Shown: positions 34,353 to 46,176 of the stretch, piece after piece
Position numbering within the stretch: the stretch's first letter is position 1
How the letters are laid out: each line of letters starts with the position of its first letter
Assembly (NCBI RefSeq): GCF_003573695.1
Contig: NC_039363.1
Coordinates: 124,479,302-124,543,301 of the forward strand
DNA: 64,000 nt
Direction: 5' to 3'
Origin: Papaver somniferum
Lineage: Eukaryota; Streptophyta; Magnoliopsida; Ranunculales; Papaveraceae
Position numbers and translations under genes: made by a program
Notes under the pieces: model-generated
What the model saw: only the letters and a program-made list of their open reading frames with translations
The model's database searches: none
Told to the model about the DNA's origin: nothing

Positions 34353-35351
34353 CTTCGACCATGCTGCGACGTCACTGGCATACCACTATGTCGCGCTACT
34401 AGCATGCCTCCATTCCATGGCTATCATTAACATGTGGCTGACTCCACTTCGCTATAAAACAAGATGTGGCCATAATCAATGGCCATCCTTCTTCATGAGA
34501 TGCAATCTCAGCCATCCAAGTTCGCCACCGAACTGATGAGCTACCGACAAGTTTTAGGCGACTAGCCAAGACGAGCCTAGCATTACATGCTATTTACCTG
34601 CGACAAGCCTCTTAATTTTAACTTGTCACACGCAGCAAAGTGCTACATGTTTTCCACGAAAACACTCGAGACATCAAAATATGTCACAAACTGGGGGATG
34701 ATCATCAGGGTATTGGTCTGGCGGTTTACAGCGTGCGGCGTGCAATGCGCCCATTACAAGAAAGTGTCATGAAGTAGGATAATTAATGGTGGTGAAAAGT
34801 AACGATGCAAACAATTAATTTCCTTCATCATGGAAGAGTAATGACCGGCGGTTACACGAATTCACTTCTTCATCATGGAAACATAACGTCTGGAAGTTAC
34901 ACGTTACTCTTTTCTTCCACCACTCAATCGTTTCCACTTCCTACGAGACCAGGGTATGTTTCACTATGACTTGTATAAATAGGTCTTACCTATTTACACC
35001 AAGAAACAAGTTTTTGGTCGGCAACACACAGTATCTAGAAATCAACTGGTAGCTTTCCATCCGGCTCACCAGTTCTACTTTCTGATACAAGTCACAAAAC
35101 ACCCACACTTCCAGAATCAACTATTCTGGTCTCAACACTTTCTTCGCTTCCCTTCCTAAGACCAACCCTTCTGCTTCACTTTGTGACCGAAGCAATCCTG
35201 GAACGGCCATTTCTTGGTTTAGGCCAGGATTGTACAGATTGATCTCTCGAATCAAAAGTACTCTCGTGCAGTATATTGTTTAAGGTTTAGATTCGTTTCT
35301 CACCCACACACCCAAAATTACCAAAATCAGCAGAAACGGTTTTCACCCTCA
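34353..35351 (+). repeat. 3' LTR of element F (at least this part)
   Basis: Matches 25402-26356 and ends TTTCACCCTCA at 35351. The upstream LTR border is not resolved because the left copy is truncated. TATAAATA is at 34974-34981. Confidence 0.85.
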
Positions 35352-36431
35352 AACAAAGGCCTACTCAAACTAGATCAAAATATTGACGGGATCTTTAGAA
35401 CCATTTTTGGATCTAAAGAAATCTTGTGATAATCCATTGTTAATATATTCTGTTTTGTGCGTGATTGATCACAAGAGATTTCAAATAGTGTTGTGCAGGT
35501 TATTATTGAAGACGACAAAGTTTTTCTTATTAGTTTTCGAATCCTGTGAATTGATCGGTCGGGATCCAACTAGAATCATGTTTATCTTTGATAGACTTAA
35601 TTGATTAGTTTCCTGAGATCGACATCACCTTATAATTTCTCTTTGAGATCTATATTGGTTGATTGCGCATATGAAGTTTGATTATTTCGGTAATCAAAAT
35701 ATAGATTGATCTAACCAGACAAGGGAGTTTATTAGATTAAATAGAAGAGACTTTGTAAACAACTCATAATATCTTATTACCAAGATTGAATAGAGTGGTT
35801 ACCAAACAGAATTATCCTTTACTGTTTGGAATACGACCTAAAGGATTGGTGATTCACGTGCGTGACTCTAGAAGTCGAAGGCGCATGGATACTGAGGAAA
35901 CTAAGTATCTAGGGGTAGTCTACTCGGTCTCAATTATACGAAGTTGGTATTAGATTTTGTATAGCGGCTTAGTTATGAGAGTATTCAAAAATTGGACTAG
36001 GTCCCGGGTTTTTCTGCATTTGCGGTTTTCTCGTTAATAAAATTTCGCCGTGCCATTTACTTTATTTTTCCACATTATAATTGTTTTATTATAAATAAAG
36101 TAAATTGAACTTGTACGTTAATTTCTTAGCACTTCACATTGATCCTATAGAGTTTCAGTTTATTACCGAATATATTATCAAGTGATCACTTCGTTTTCGT
36201 ATCGCCTAGATATTGAATCCATAGTCAATCACACAAGTAATATTGTTGTTGTATTGTCTCAATCTTGTATCCATATACGATCACACCAAGTTTATATCGA
36301 AGTTGTTTTACTGTCCCGACTCTGTCCATAGACGATCACACTTGGTAATGGACTTATAGGTTGATAAATAAAAGATTGCGGTTTATTTGGGTACCCTCAT
36401 CTTTTCAAGATATTCCACCATCACTAAGGTA
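35352..36431 (+). repeat. Probable copia-type LTR remnant, plus orientation
   Basis: No gene. It contains a GGTCCCGGGTTTTTCTGCAT block followed by TTTGCGGTTTTCTCGTTAA, which I recall from the downstream half of plant copia LTRs, and repeated CGATCACAC words near 36230-36340. Boundaries are not resolved. The frames 35375-35569 and 35383-35604 overlap on opposite strands and are not supported. Confidence 0.4.
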
Positions 36432-37380
36432 TGTACCAGATTTTAAAATGTTATTCTCTCCAGCATTAAAAGCGATCAACTGAGAAACAAAACTAGGAAC
36501 AGATACCCATGGACGAAAATTGAATTCAGACTCGTTATCTAACAAATTGATGAGGCGTGAGTGGGTACGCATACCACCAAACTCAGTTGAATTCCCAGAC
36601 TTGAACTTACGCTGGTACGCATACGGGTATGCATACTAATTTCTCGGACTTCAACTAGCCAACCAGTACACATACAGGTATGCATACTATGGTTCCCAGA
36701 CTTGGAATAACTTGCAACAGTTAGCATACAAGTACGCATACGGTGCTATATAAAATCATGGTTAATTGTTCTAAACTCCCAGTTCAATCATTGAAACATT
36801 CTTAGAAGACGGGAATAGATGTCTCACACAAACTATTAGCTTTAAAACAATTTCCAAGTAATCGAATGATCAATACGAAACATTCCGAGTCTACACCAAA
36901 TGATTGTCTCACACAAATCATATAAGATGTTACCAAGCGATTTTCACATGATCAACTTTTGACTTTCGTCAAGAATAGAAGATGAACTTGGTTAAAGAGA
37001 AAGCTTACCAACACATATTTCGAGAAATATGTAAGCGAGTTAAACTCGGCTCGAAATATCAAATGTGTATAATCGAAGTCTATATAGCTATGTGACTTTT
37101 TCCTCAAATAGGATATAGAGTAGAAATATAATTTTGAGTGATAGATAAGTTCAAGTCTCCATATACCTTTTGTTGATGAAGTTCCAGAAGCTCCCCTTAG
37201 TAGTTCTTCGTCTTCAATCGATGAACGCCATGAAGTCTAAACTCATCTACACTTTCTATCCTAATCCGAGACTTAGCTATAAGTAGACTAGAAATCAAGA
37301 CTTATAGTTTTGGAAACTAAACTTGACAAACAAGCTTGAGGTAACAACGCTTGCGAGTCCGACCGAGCAGTGCTCTAACA
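36432..37380 (-). repeat. Copia-like LTR copy 1
   Basis: In minus orientation it starts TGTTAGAGCACTGCTCGG at 37380. It is similar to the following copy throughout, including the block around ACACATATTTCGAGAAATAT. It carries several palindromic GTACGCATAC/GTATGCGTAC motifs at 36568-36740. Confidence 0.6.
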
Positions 37381-38337
37381 AACATTATAGCCACGGTTTA
37401 CAAAGATTGCATTTTCTTATTAAATAAATGTATTTGTTCATGAACAATCGATTTTAGAACTTAACCCACTCAGGTACGCAAACGGGTACAAATACCTAAG
37501 CTCCCGGACCTGGTCTTGTTCTCCAGTATGCAAAGGAGTACGCATATTGTCGTTCATGACTGAACTCAGTGGAATCTGTACGCATAAGGGTATGCATACT
37601 ATAGTTCCCGGACTTCAACTGTTGAATCAGTACGCATACAGATATGCACATTAAGTTCGCGGACTTGGAATACATTTGCAACGGTTAGCTTACAAGTACA
37701 CATACCGTGTTATATCCAATCATGGTTAAATTGTTCTAAACTCAATTTTAATCATTGAAACATTCTTTAAAGACGGGAATAGTTTTCTCACATAAACTAT
37801 TAGCTTCAAAACAATTTTCAAGTGATCAATACGAAACATTCCGAGTCTACATCAAATGATTGTCTCATACAAATCATATAAGAAGTTACTAGGAGGTTTT
37901 CACATGATCATCTTTTGACTTTCATAAAGAATAAAAGATGAACTTGGTTAAAGCGAAAGCTTACCAACACATATTTCGAGAAATATGTAAGCGAGTTAAA
38001 CTCGGCTCGAAATATCAAATTTATATAAAGTAAAGTCTATATATCTATACGACTTTTGTCTCAATAGGAGATAGAATAGAAATAGACTTCTGAGTGGTAG
38101 ATGAGTTCAAGTATCCACATACCTTTTGTTGATGAAGTTCCACAAGCTCCCCTTAGTAGTTCTTCGTCTTCAATCGGTGAACGCCGTGAAGTTTAAAGCT
38201 CAACTACACATTCTATCGTAATCTGAGACACAACTATAGGTAGACTTGAAATCAAGACTCATAGTTTTGACAATTAAACTTGACAAACAAGCTTGAGATA
38301 GCAACGCTTGTGAGTTCGAACGAGCACTTCTCTAACA
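37381..38337 (-). repeat. Copia-like LTR copy 2, head to tail with copy 1
   Basis: Ends at 38337 (minus start TGTTAGAGAAGTGCTCG). Same blocks as copy 1 in the same order, with palindromic GTACGCATA motifs at 37470-37700. No coding sequence between the copies. Confidence 0.6.
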
Positions 38338-39924
38338 GTTAGACCCCCACTTTTTCAGTGGGCATATATACCTCTAGTAAGCCCTCACGAGACTATAACT
38401 CATCCACTAGGGACACCTAGGGGTTTAAAAGCTTGTTGCATATGCTAAGTGTAACTGTATCCTCAACGAAGGGGATTTGTATTAGGTAGTTTTCTCAAGA
38501 ACTACCAAAAGCTAAGTGTGGGAGAATTTGATAAGTGCATATTTTGCATATATTTTGTGTCAATTTCATGCTAGTAATTGTTAATTTCCTTGAAAATTAT
38601 TGTACAATACGTTTGTTTTATCTTATTTATGTGTTGTTAGATAAATCATCCAAAAGAAGTGAAAATTGCTACAAAAGTAAAGTCACAAGTGAAGAAGGGC
38701 CAAAAACCCATTGGGAGTCTTTCAAATAGAAGATTTCTATATGGAGATGGTGAGGATGCCACTGATTATCAACAGTCAATAACTCATTGACAGTGATGAT
38801 TATAACGGTGATGAGAAGATGTTGCTACCATTCATGATGAAGTTGAGAAATGCATGGCAGCAAGATGAAGATTTATCGTGGTTTGTGGATTCAGAAACTT
38901 TAACAAGAAATCAGGGAATAGAAGACCGGGAAACGAACAGAGAGAAGATTTTGTCTCTGGGAGAATCTGTTTGATGCGTATGGTGGGGCCAGGCTGCATT
39001 AATTTTGAGAATACAAAATACGGATTGGTACATATATTTAAAGTTCTGACCAAGAGTGAGAAATCTGGAAAAGTTAGAGCAGCGAAGCAGAATAGATCAA
39101 CGGAGCAGATGATAACACATAGGTCTTATTGAAGTGATAGCCAATCGGAAACCGCGTTTGCATTTTACCAGCGTACGTCCCATATACCGAATCAACATCT
39201 CTTGTTCTTTGAATAAACTATAACTCTATTAACCGACTTGGTACGGTTTATCTAGTACGGGAGTTTTGGATCTATTAGGGTTATTTGAAGGCTATAAATA
39301 GGAGCCAAAATCCAAAGGAAAAACAACCTCTTCTCCCATTCTTTTTCTCTAGATACAAGACAAAATAAAGAATACTTTTATCCCTTTTATTTCTCTTTTA
39401 TTCTTTTGTAAATATTTTTAGTTATGTCTAGCTAATTTTTTTTTGATTAAGGATGATTTCAAAGTCCTGAATAATGGAATTATAATTCTTTTTACATATT
39501 TATTTTAAGTTGATTTCTCTTGTCGATTGTCTCTATTATATTTAGTGTCTAAGATTATTATTGGGTTATTCAATTGGCCATTAGAATTAAACTAATAATA
39601 ATTTATCTACTAGTATTGGGATTGGTGATACTTGTAATAGTCACTAAATTCCATACACAAGTAGTAAACTGCAAAACCTGACAGAGGGATTTTGTTAAGC
39701 AATTGTTTATAGATATGACGCTAGTAAACCCATCGAGCTTATGCGTCTAATTCTAGAATCAACCTAATTCAGAAAACATAATGCATTCGACTGGGTTACA
39801 CCATGAGAGCTTATTCATGGTGGCTTATTATTCATTTAACTGATATATATTTTAGGTGTATAATAAGATGATATTACATTATGTTTTCCCGATCGGCGTG
39901 TATTTAATAAAATACACCGCATCA
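38338..39924 (+). mobile_element. Fragment H: 3' end and LTR of an A-like element
   Basis: 38338-38528 matches the region before the PPT of A: CCCTCACGAGACTATAACTC at about 38382-38401 corresponds to 2500-2520 on the other strand. The PPT-like AAGTGTGGGAGAATT directly precedes the LTR start TGATAAGTGCATATTTTGC at 38529. The LTR ends ACACCGCATCA at 39924 (1.4 kb). A hairpin GGTAGTT..AACTACC at 38485-38506 sits where A has TTTGCT..AGCAAA. The internal region upstream is lost at the junction with copia LTR copy 2. Frames 38535-38729 and 38878-39132 lie in the LTR and are not genes. Confidence 0.75.
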
Positions 39925-41148
39925 TTAATGATCTTATAATAAGAATATTCATGATTGGGAAGCATCATAAATTCACACTAAAGTAGTATCTTCAGTAAAT
40001 TGACAGTGACATGTGAAGATCATTGAGGGTCTAAGTAATTTTTTCATATTTTAACCAATGATAGTTGGTTATAAATCGGAATACTGTTTATGTTCCGAAT
40101 TGATTAGACTGATATACTAATTTCTTTTAGCTAAACTAGGATCTTAAACACATTGATGCATTGTAGTCCCTTCACTCTACTGCATGTCACTTGTGTATTC
40201 ACATTGACATATTTGCTTTTAGCAGATACTTAAACATGTATGCTCTTATCTTGACCATATTAGGCTCACAATGACATGTTAAATAAGTTGAATGATAAAA
40301 TCATGTCCCGGTACAACCTTAAACAACTATATTTAGACAAATTTAAATCATAGACGGTAAGTTAAATCGCCTTGACAATTATGAATAATCAAATTCAATA
40401 AATACAAATAAGTCTAATGTTTGATATTAAGTAGGTAATCACATCTGTTTTGTCAAAAAAGACTACCATACCGTACTTTCAAAGTAAAACGCCAACAATC
40501 ATGGAAAATTTTCCTAACTTGACCACTTTTGTTTTGCATCATTCTCTAATTATATTGAAATATGTTTTGAAGAGAAACATGTCACTTTATTTGTTGCTCT
40601 CTCATTGTTATCACCATTACGAATTATACTAAACTAATTTATAGTTGCCAACATGGATCCATTCGTTCTTTTGATTTCTTTATTTCGGTTTTCAGTAACA
40701 ATGATTGGTTTTAAATTTAATCAGGAATAAATATTGATGAAATTAATCAAGATATATTTTGACTAGAACTATTAGTACGATGTTATTAGGTGTTTACTTA
40801 TTAGGTTATATGAAATGAAATTACCTTAAGTACCAAATAAAAACAATTGCTTCAGTAAATCCACATCAAACGTAAATGCTGGTGACAATACTAATTACAA
40901 TGTATATTTGGATATAACTTATTATGTGTTAACAATTTATACGGTTTGTTAAGGCATAAATAAAAATAAAATAAAGCAAATGCGTAAGATTTTGCAACAT
41001 AAGTTGCGGACTAAATCCAGCTTAAATACATATTTAAATAATAACCAGAGAGGTTGAGCCGGGACCGTAAGCCCCAACTGATACCTAGTAAGATATACAT
41101 AAATTAAATTGTTTATAAACAACATATACAACAACTATAATGACATGT
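39925..41148. other. AT-rich stretch without recognised features
   Basis: I see no domain, repeat or RNA gene. The frames 40450-40632 and 40949-41134 are short and AT-rich with no signature. Confidence 0.5.
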
Positions 41149-41416
41149 TTAGATAACATACCCGGTTATTAAGGTCCAGGCCCGAATCATTTGCATTGAC
41201 TCTTGCAACACATTCAGATAAATTATCCATTTCCAATTTGATTGCCTAAACCTATTACGAACACTTTTTATAGTACGTTCATACGGATTCCCACCACAAG
41301 CTTCTACGAATTTATAAAAAACCATTTCATATAACTTATTCTTATCTTTAGAATTACCTCCATCTAGAGCACAATACGTAGTAATAATGTGAGAATCTTC
41401 CAAAATACTAAATCTC
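41149..41416 (-). pseudogene. SANT/NAM-associated-like (Harbinger ORF1-like) gene fragment
   Basis: About 85 codons reading LEDSHIITTYCALDGGNSKD and ACGGNPYERTIKSVRNRFRQ. The second piece resembles the region of plant SANT/trihelix-like proteins in which a conserved RT(I/V)KSVQ(N/S)R motif follows a dimension-variable loop. Such proteins occur both as host genes (often annotated GST T3-like or NAM-associated) and as ORF1 of PIF/Harbinger transposons. The annotated N-terminal codon is TTG; I find no in-frame ATG, so the start is missing or upstream. Codons end at GGTATGTT, a possible splice donor. A TATA-like TATAAATA (minus) lies at 41561-41568. Whether it is a host gene or a transposon remnant is unresolved. 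Confidence 0.45.
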
Positions 41417-41560
41417 GCTCTATGTTTTTTTTTCCTTTTGAGGTTGCGATATTATGATGAGCAAAGGAAAATTAAAAAGACTCTTCAAGAAGATAATTTG
41501 AGAGATTTAAGTGAAAAAACTACTTGTAAGAAGAGGATTTGGAGTAGAGAGTTAGAGTTG

Positions 41561-41568
41561 TATTTATA
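41561..41568 (-). promoter_or_regulatory. TATA-like box before the SANT-like fragment
   Basis: TATAAATA on the minus strand, about 145 bases upstream of the first recognisable codons. Confidence 0.3.
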
Positions 41569-42035
41569 GAAGATTTTTGAATAAATAACCGTTGAGATCC
41601 GGCGATGGAGAAGATAATACCGTTATAAATGATGGATGGTTAGGTTCGAGTGTGAAAGAGGTGTAAAATAAAAAAGGTCAAACAAATAAAATTACAGAAA
41701 CTAAACTTAGTTACAGTATAAAATGTTACCTTAATTTCCGTTTTAACTGCCAAGGGAAAACTGTCATTTTCCTTCCCTATTATGGGGATCATATGTGATC
41801 CACTTTGAATAGTAGGGAACGGATATCCCTACACAAATAGGGAAATGAGAGATCATAATAGTTGTCATTGGAGATTTTTCCCAACGTAACAGGGATAGAG
41901 AAGGAAAATAGGGCACCATAATGTTTAGCGTAAGGAAAATAGGGCACCATAGTGTCATTCATAGAGAAAGACTCGAGGGAAAGTTAGAGAAAGAAATAGC
42001 ACGAGAGCGAGAGTTGCACAAGGAAGAAAACGAAA
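41569..42035. other. Intergenic stretch with short direct repeat
   Basis: No gene. A 20-bp direct repeat, AAGGAAAATAGGGCACCATA, lies at 41901-41920 and 41933-41952. Confidence 0.5.
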
Positions 42036-43895
42036 ATGGCAAAGAATAATCGTGGCGGTTCTCCTGACCTTCGTCCTTCAGCTCCTCGAGCAAAGTTAGT
42101 GCCCTTTCTTGAACCCTTTCATTCCTTATAATTTACTTTTGATTAGTATTTGTTAAGCATCCGATCTTTAGCTTTGTTATTGAAACCCTAGTTCGAATCT
42201 TTGGTTGGGTGGAGCACCATAGAAAAAAAGAAATCTCCACTTTTGTTTAATTAATGTAGCCTTGCGTTTATGGCGAACAAGTCATAAATTTTTTCATGAA
42301 GCATCAACAGCATTAAGCGGTAAAAAAAAAAAATTTGGACCCACCCACCTCTCTGTCTGTTATCAGTGATTTTGATTGTTGTTTTCGGTGTAATTAACTA
42401 GATCTATGAAAGATTTAATTTCTTTCTTTTTTTGTTGTTGTAGAGTTACAAGGTCTTCATCAGATTGTGGTGGTGGTGGTGGAATTCCAACGAAACGATC
42501 TAATCATCCCCTAGGCCCAGTATCTTCTGGTACTAACCGAAAATTTGATGATATAGATTCATTGTTATCTCTTCATATAGATAGAGGGAGGAACAACTTT
42601 GACGAGGACGAACGTAAACCGTCAAGAAGAACCTTCAGTGATAAAGCTGATTCAGTGACATCTGCAAGACGACATGTGCTGAAAAAACCAATGCCCTAAT
42701 ACACAACTGGTGGAAGTCGTTTTGGTTAATTCATTCCTGTAGGTGGGAATAACCAAATGCTTGGTGCCATTAAAGTAATCAAAGTGTTCCAAATGCTTCG
42801 GGTGTTAGAAAAGAAATTGATGGTATCAAGCAAGTTTCTAGCTGGTCTGAGCAAGATAAGGTATCTAAATCGCTTGATCAACAACCACATGTGGTTCCAC
42901 CTGTCTCGACTGATGGAGAATGTTCTGGCGTCTCCAAGAGGCCTATATTGAATCTTCTTGCTAGATGAAAGCCTGCGTATGAGTTGGAATTTTCTGTTTG
43001 GGAGCGTGAAAAGGTATGATTTTGATTGGTTTGAATTCAGGGATACCTCGAGGTAGATGAAGCAGCTGCTACTAAGTTGCATGGAAATGCTTTTTTTAAA
43101 GAGGAAGAAACTGCTGCAAAAGAAAGGTTCGTATAATTTTATGGACCCTATAACAATGTAACTAGCAGTTACTAGTTTTGAACTTTTTTTTTTGTGTTGT
43201 TATCTTCTTCTTTCATTGTTGTCTAGTAACTGAAATAAATAGCCGTGTGGTATCAAGCTGACGAGTACCATAGAGAATACATTCACAGTAGTATAAATCC
43301 TAATAGGTAAAAGTTACTAAGCTTCAGATTTTTGGCGACCGATGCAAGAATGCTAACAGTGTCGAATAGAATATACAATACTCCATTTGTATGCTTAACT
43401 TGATGAGGTTTGTGTGTAGCATTTAATTCGATAAGCCAAAGCCTCTTGTGCTGTCAAAGGATCTTCTTTTGTGTACCATAAGATGAGTCACATGAAAATC
43501 ATATACCTTGTTTAGATTTCGTTATAGGATTCATATTTAGGGTTATTATAGAAGGGGCAAATTTTTTTATGTCTTCTAGTGCACATTATTTTACTTTCGT
43601 TTTATCTTATCTCGGGCTTATAAAGTCATGAAACTGACCCATAGTATGTGACAATATTACTAGATGTTTTGGATTGGTTATTATCCATCTTCTTCATTGA
43701 TAGGAATCAATTTTTTTTCTCTTATGTTGCAGGAAAGGTAACCAAGGAGGTAGTAAAGCTGATGCTGAGGAGTGCTGGCGTAGAGGAGATTGGCGTAACT
43801 CTGAAAAGCAGCAGCAGCAGGAACCAAAAGCCTGAGCCATAGACCTGGCGGACGCCTGTAGAGCAATCTAACCCTGTATAAGAATTTGGAGTTAC
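42036..43895 (+). pseudogene. Decayed intron-containing plant gene of unknown family
   Basis: ATG 42036 opens MAKNNRGGSPDLRPSAPRAK. A GT at 42095 and TTGTTGTAG ending at 42443 frame a plausible intron, and joining gives an in-frame exon 2 with VTRSSSDCGGGGGIPTKRSN and FDDIDSLLSLHIDRGRNNFD up to a TAA at 42697. The protein-like sequence continues past this and further stops with phase changes (EIDGIKQVSSWSEQDKVSKS; RPILNLLAR, TGA, KPAYELEFSVWEREK). Another GT..AG gap is followed by GYLEVDEAAATKLHGNAFFK (from 43042), then GCAG at about 43735 followed by KGNQGGSKADAEECWRRGDW. The composition (charged, Gly/Ser-rich, low complexity) looks like a host nuclear or RNA-binding protein. I do not recognise the family. 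Stops at three or more points indicate a pseudogene or wrong exon borders. Confidence 0.4.
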
Positions 43896-44727
43896 TGGTT
43901 TAGATTTAGTAAAGGGATATTACCCTACATTTAACTGATACTAATGGAAGTTTAGAGAGTACAAGAACAATGAACTCTTTTCTGACAAGCGCACATCGTT
44001 TAGAACAACAAAATTACATCAGGTAGTTCAGCTATGAGTTATACCGAAGCTCATTTGAGTGGAGCAATGGGCTAAATTAGTCGTAGTCGTTTGTAGGTTG
44101 TTGTCTAGGACATCTATGGTTTACTTTGTGACACTATTTAGATTGTAGGTAGTTAATGTATAAGGTTGTGAATATCCTCCGTTATTTCTGCCACCTCCTC
44201 TTGGGGACTGAACAGTTGAAACATCAGGTCTCTCAGATTCACTAGATGTTGCCACTGAGTTGTTAACAACCTTTGATAATTGGGTCCTCAACTTTTGATT
44301 TCCTGTTGCATGGTCCGCAGGATTAAATCCCCCACAATCCATGTTTCCATTAAGAGCCTTGGTAAGTCGCGCGAAAACAGTTTCTGCATTGTTGCTGCTT
44401 CCTCCATCATCTCGTCCTCCTCTGTGGGAGTCGCATAATATTCGTTGAGGTCCATGGTGAATAGCACAATTCAAACGATTAGAATTCTCTGAAGGTTGGG
44501 AAGTAAAAGCAAAAACATTACTAGCAGACTCACTGAGCATTAGGTGTAATTTTGCATGCTGCCTCATCATGAGAGCATGACTCTCTGAGCTGTTGAGGTT
44601 TACAGCCTTCCCTTTAATTAATCGAGAATTAGTTACCGTTCCACAGTCGGTTGTGCCATTACTAGGGAAAAAAACCTCTTTGGTTCCTCTACTGGGCCTG
44701 ATAGCATACGACCCATTTTCTTGGTTA

Positions 44728-45147
44728 GAGCAGTTCCAATGGCAACGTACAAACTAAAAAATTTGTTTAGCCACGTGGATGAACAAACATGTTTCTCCGC
44801 CGTAGGAAACCAAGACAAAATGAACAAATCTGATATTTTAGAATCCCACTAGTAATTTTATTAATATAAACTAAGAATTGGGTCCTACTGGGTTTTGGAG
44901 AGAGAAAAGCAAGGGCGTTTTTGCTTCAAACGCTAACGTTTTCCCTTCCAACTCCAGCGTTTTTCCTTCCAACTCCGTGTTTTTCATTCCAACGCCCGGC
45001 CTTTCATCAAGCGCGCGCTACATGTTTTAACTCAATCAACAAACCAACAAAATTGCTGGTTTGGACATCCATTTTTCATGTTTGTTGAGTCCATAGTGAG
45101 AGCAAAATGAACAAACTTGAACTTTGTTCATTCCATAGGAACTTCTC
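44728..45147. mobile_element. MITE, PIF/Harbinger (Tourist)-like, inside LINE-L
   Basis: A 420-bp AT-rich element with imperfect 15-bp terminal inverted repeats, GAGCAGTTCCAATGG and (other end inverted) GAGAAGTTCCTATGG. It is flanked by TTA at 44725-44727 and 45148-45150. TTA duplications are typical of PIF/Harbinger elements. Removing it restores continuity of the LINE ORF1 frame, which supports the boundaries. A polypyrimidine patch with AACTCC/AACGC words is at 44930-45000. Confidence 0.8.
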
Positions 45148-45746
45148 TTAACAACGTATTAAGCCGCCCCAAAATAGTCCGACGGGTAGGGGGCATATCC
45201 GACCCAGCTGTAAATCCTCTAGAACCTTCATTCACCGGAAAATTATTTCTCCGTCGATTCTGTTGATGATCAACTATCATCCATGGACCAAAATTAGCTT
45301 GATTATCATTCATCGCCATTGTCCCTGATTCATTGTGAGGCAAAGAATTATGTGATACCTCTAAATTCTTTGGATTATGGACAATCAACCTCTCTATGGG
45401 TTGCTTTCCTACATTTAAAACAGAAAGTAAAAATGCTCTCATACTCAATTCTTTGCACAGACTTACCAACACGAATTTGTGAAACTAATGGATTATCAAG
45501 ATTTAATTCAACACAAATTCTAGCAAATCGACCCCTCGATATGTTTTCCGTAGTAATGTCAACCTTAATACCTGTCCCAATCAAATTTCCAATATGTTTA
45601 AGTATTTCTCGATCGAAAAACTCAATTGAAAGCTCTGGAACCCTAACCCGTACAATTAACTTCCTTAATGAAGCAGAAGAAGGCTTGAATTCTGGCGTCC
45701 TTCGTTGCAAAGATAGAAAATGACCCCACACAAACCAAGGGCCTTG

Positions 45747-46176
45747 TGAGTTTGTTTACAGGTCATGGGAAGAGGAACATTGAAAAGAGTTATAAATGTT
45801 GAGCAAGCTGAAGCCTGGGTTATGTTAGAAGCTATGCAAATAGCAGCTTCAAATGGCTGGTTTAATGTCATTTTTGAGACAGACAATCTGAGTATCAATA
45901 ACTTTTTACAGCATCAAACTAGTCGTTGTCAGTGGCAGTGTTTACCTCTTCTTAGAAATTGTGTTAATATGTGTAATAGCTACCCTATGTGGTCTTGTGA
46001 GTTTGTTTACAGGTCTTGTAATAAAGCTGTGGATGCTTTAGCAAAGGCAGCTCGAAAACAGAATTTATGTGGGAACTGGTGGGATTATCCACCTGACTTA
46101 GTAATTCCTTACATATTTATCATGATGTAAGTAATATGTTTATGTAATATAAAGTTTGGCTTTGGTTTAAAAATAA
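45747..46176 (+). mobile_element. 5'-truncated LINE fragment with RVT_3-type RNase H, inserted in LINE-L
   Basis: The plus-strand frame 45765-46130 reads EQAEAWVMLEAMQIAASNGW, IFETDNLSINNFLQHQTS and VYRSCNKAVDALAKAARKQN. These are the Glu and Asp blocks of the RNase H domain at the end of plant LINE ORF2 or of related host-like RVT_3 proteins; the first Asp block is missing. After the stop, a short 3' tail ends AAAAATAAAA. A 15-bp direct repeat, AAACCAAGGGCCTTG, flanks it (45732-45746 and 46177-46191), as expected for target-primed LINE insertion. The first 20 bases (GTGAGTTTGTTTACAGGTC) also occur internally at 45998-46016, suggesting a rearranged 5' end. Confidence 0.8.

Larger units (their letters stand above)
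25402..35351 (+). mobile_element. Element F: Tat-like non-autonomous LTR element with antisense PMD gene
   Basis: Two LTR copies (25402-26356 and about 34353-35351) enclose about 8 kb with no gag or pol. The PBS-like TGGCGACCACAGTGGG after the left LTR sets the plus orientation and resembles those of Tat-lineage elements (from memory). The interior carries a decayed plant-mobile-domain gene on the opposite strand, a solo LTR (G) and GC-rich minisatellites. The left LTR is truncated at 25402 by element C, so no target duplication can be checked. Confidence 0.72.

Noticed and set aside
32003..34536. Open frames up to 164 codons on both strands in F
   Set aside because: They coincide with GC-rich minisatellites that stay open in many frames and have repeat-type translations.
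35375..35604. Overlapping opposite-strand frames right of element F
   Set aside because: Short, AT-rich, mutually antisense and inside LTR-like sequence.
45765..46130. Independent host RNase H-like gene
   Set aside because: It is bounded by a 15-bp target duplication and an A-rich tail and interrupts a LINE frame, so it is a truncated LINE insertion.
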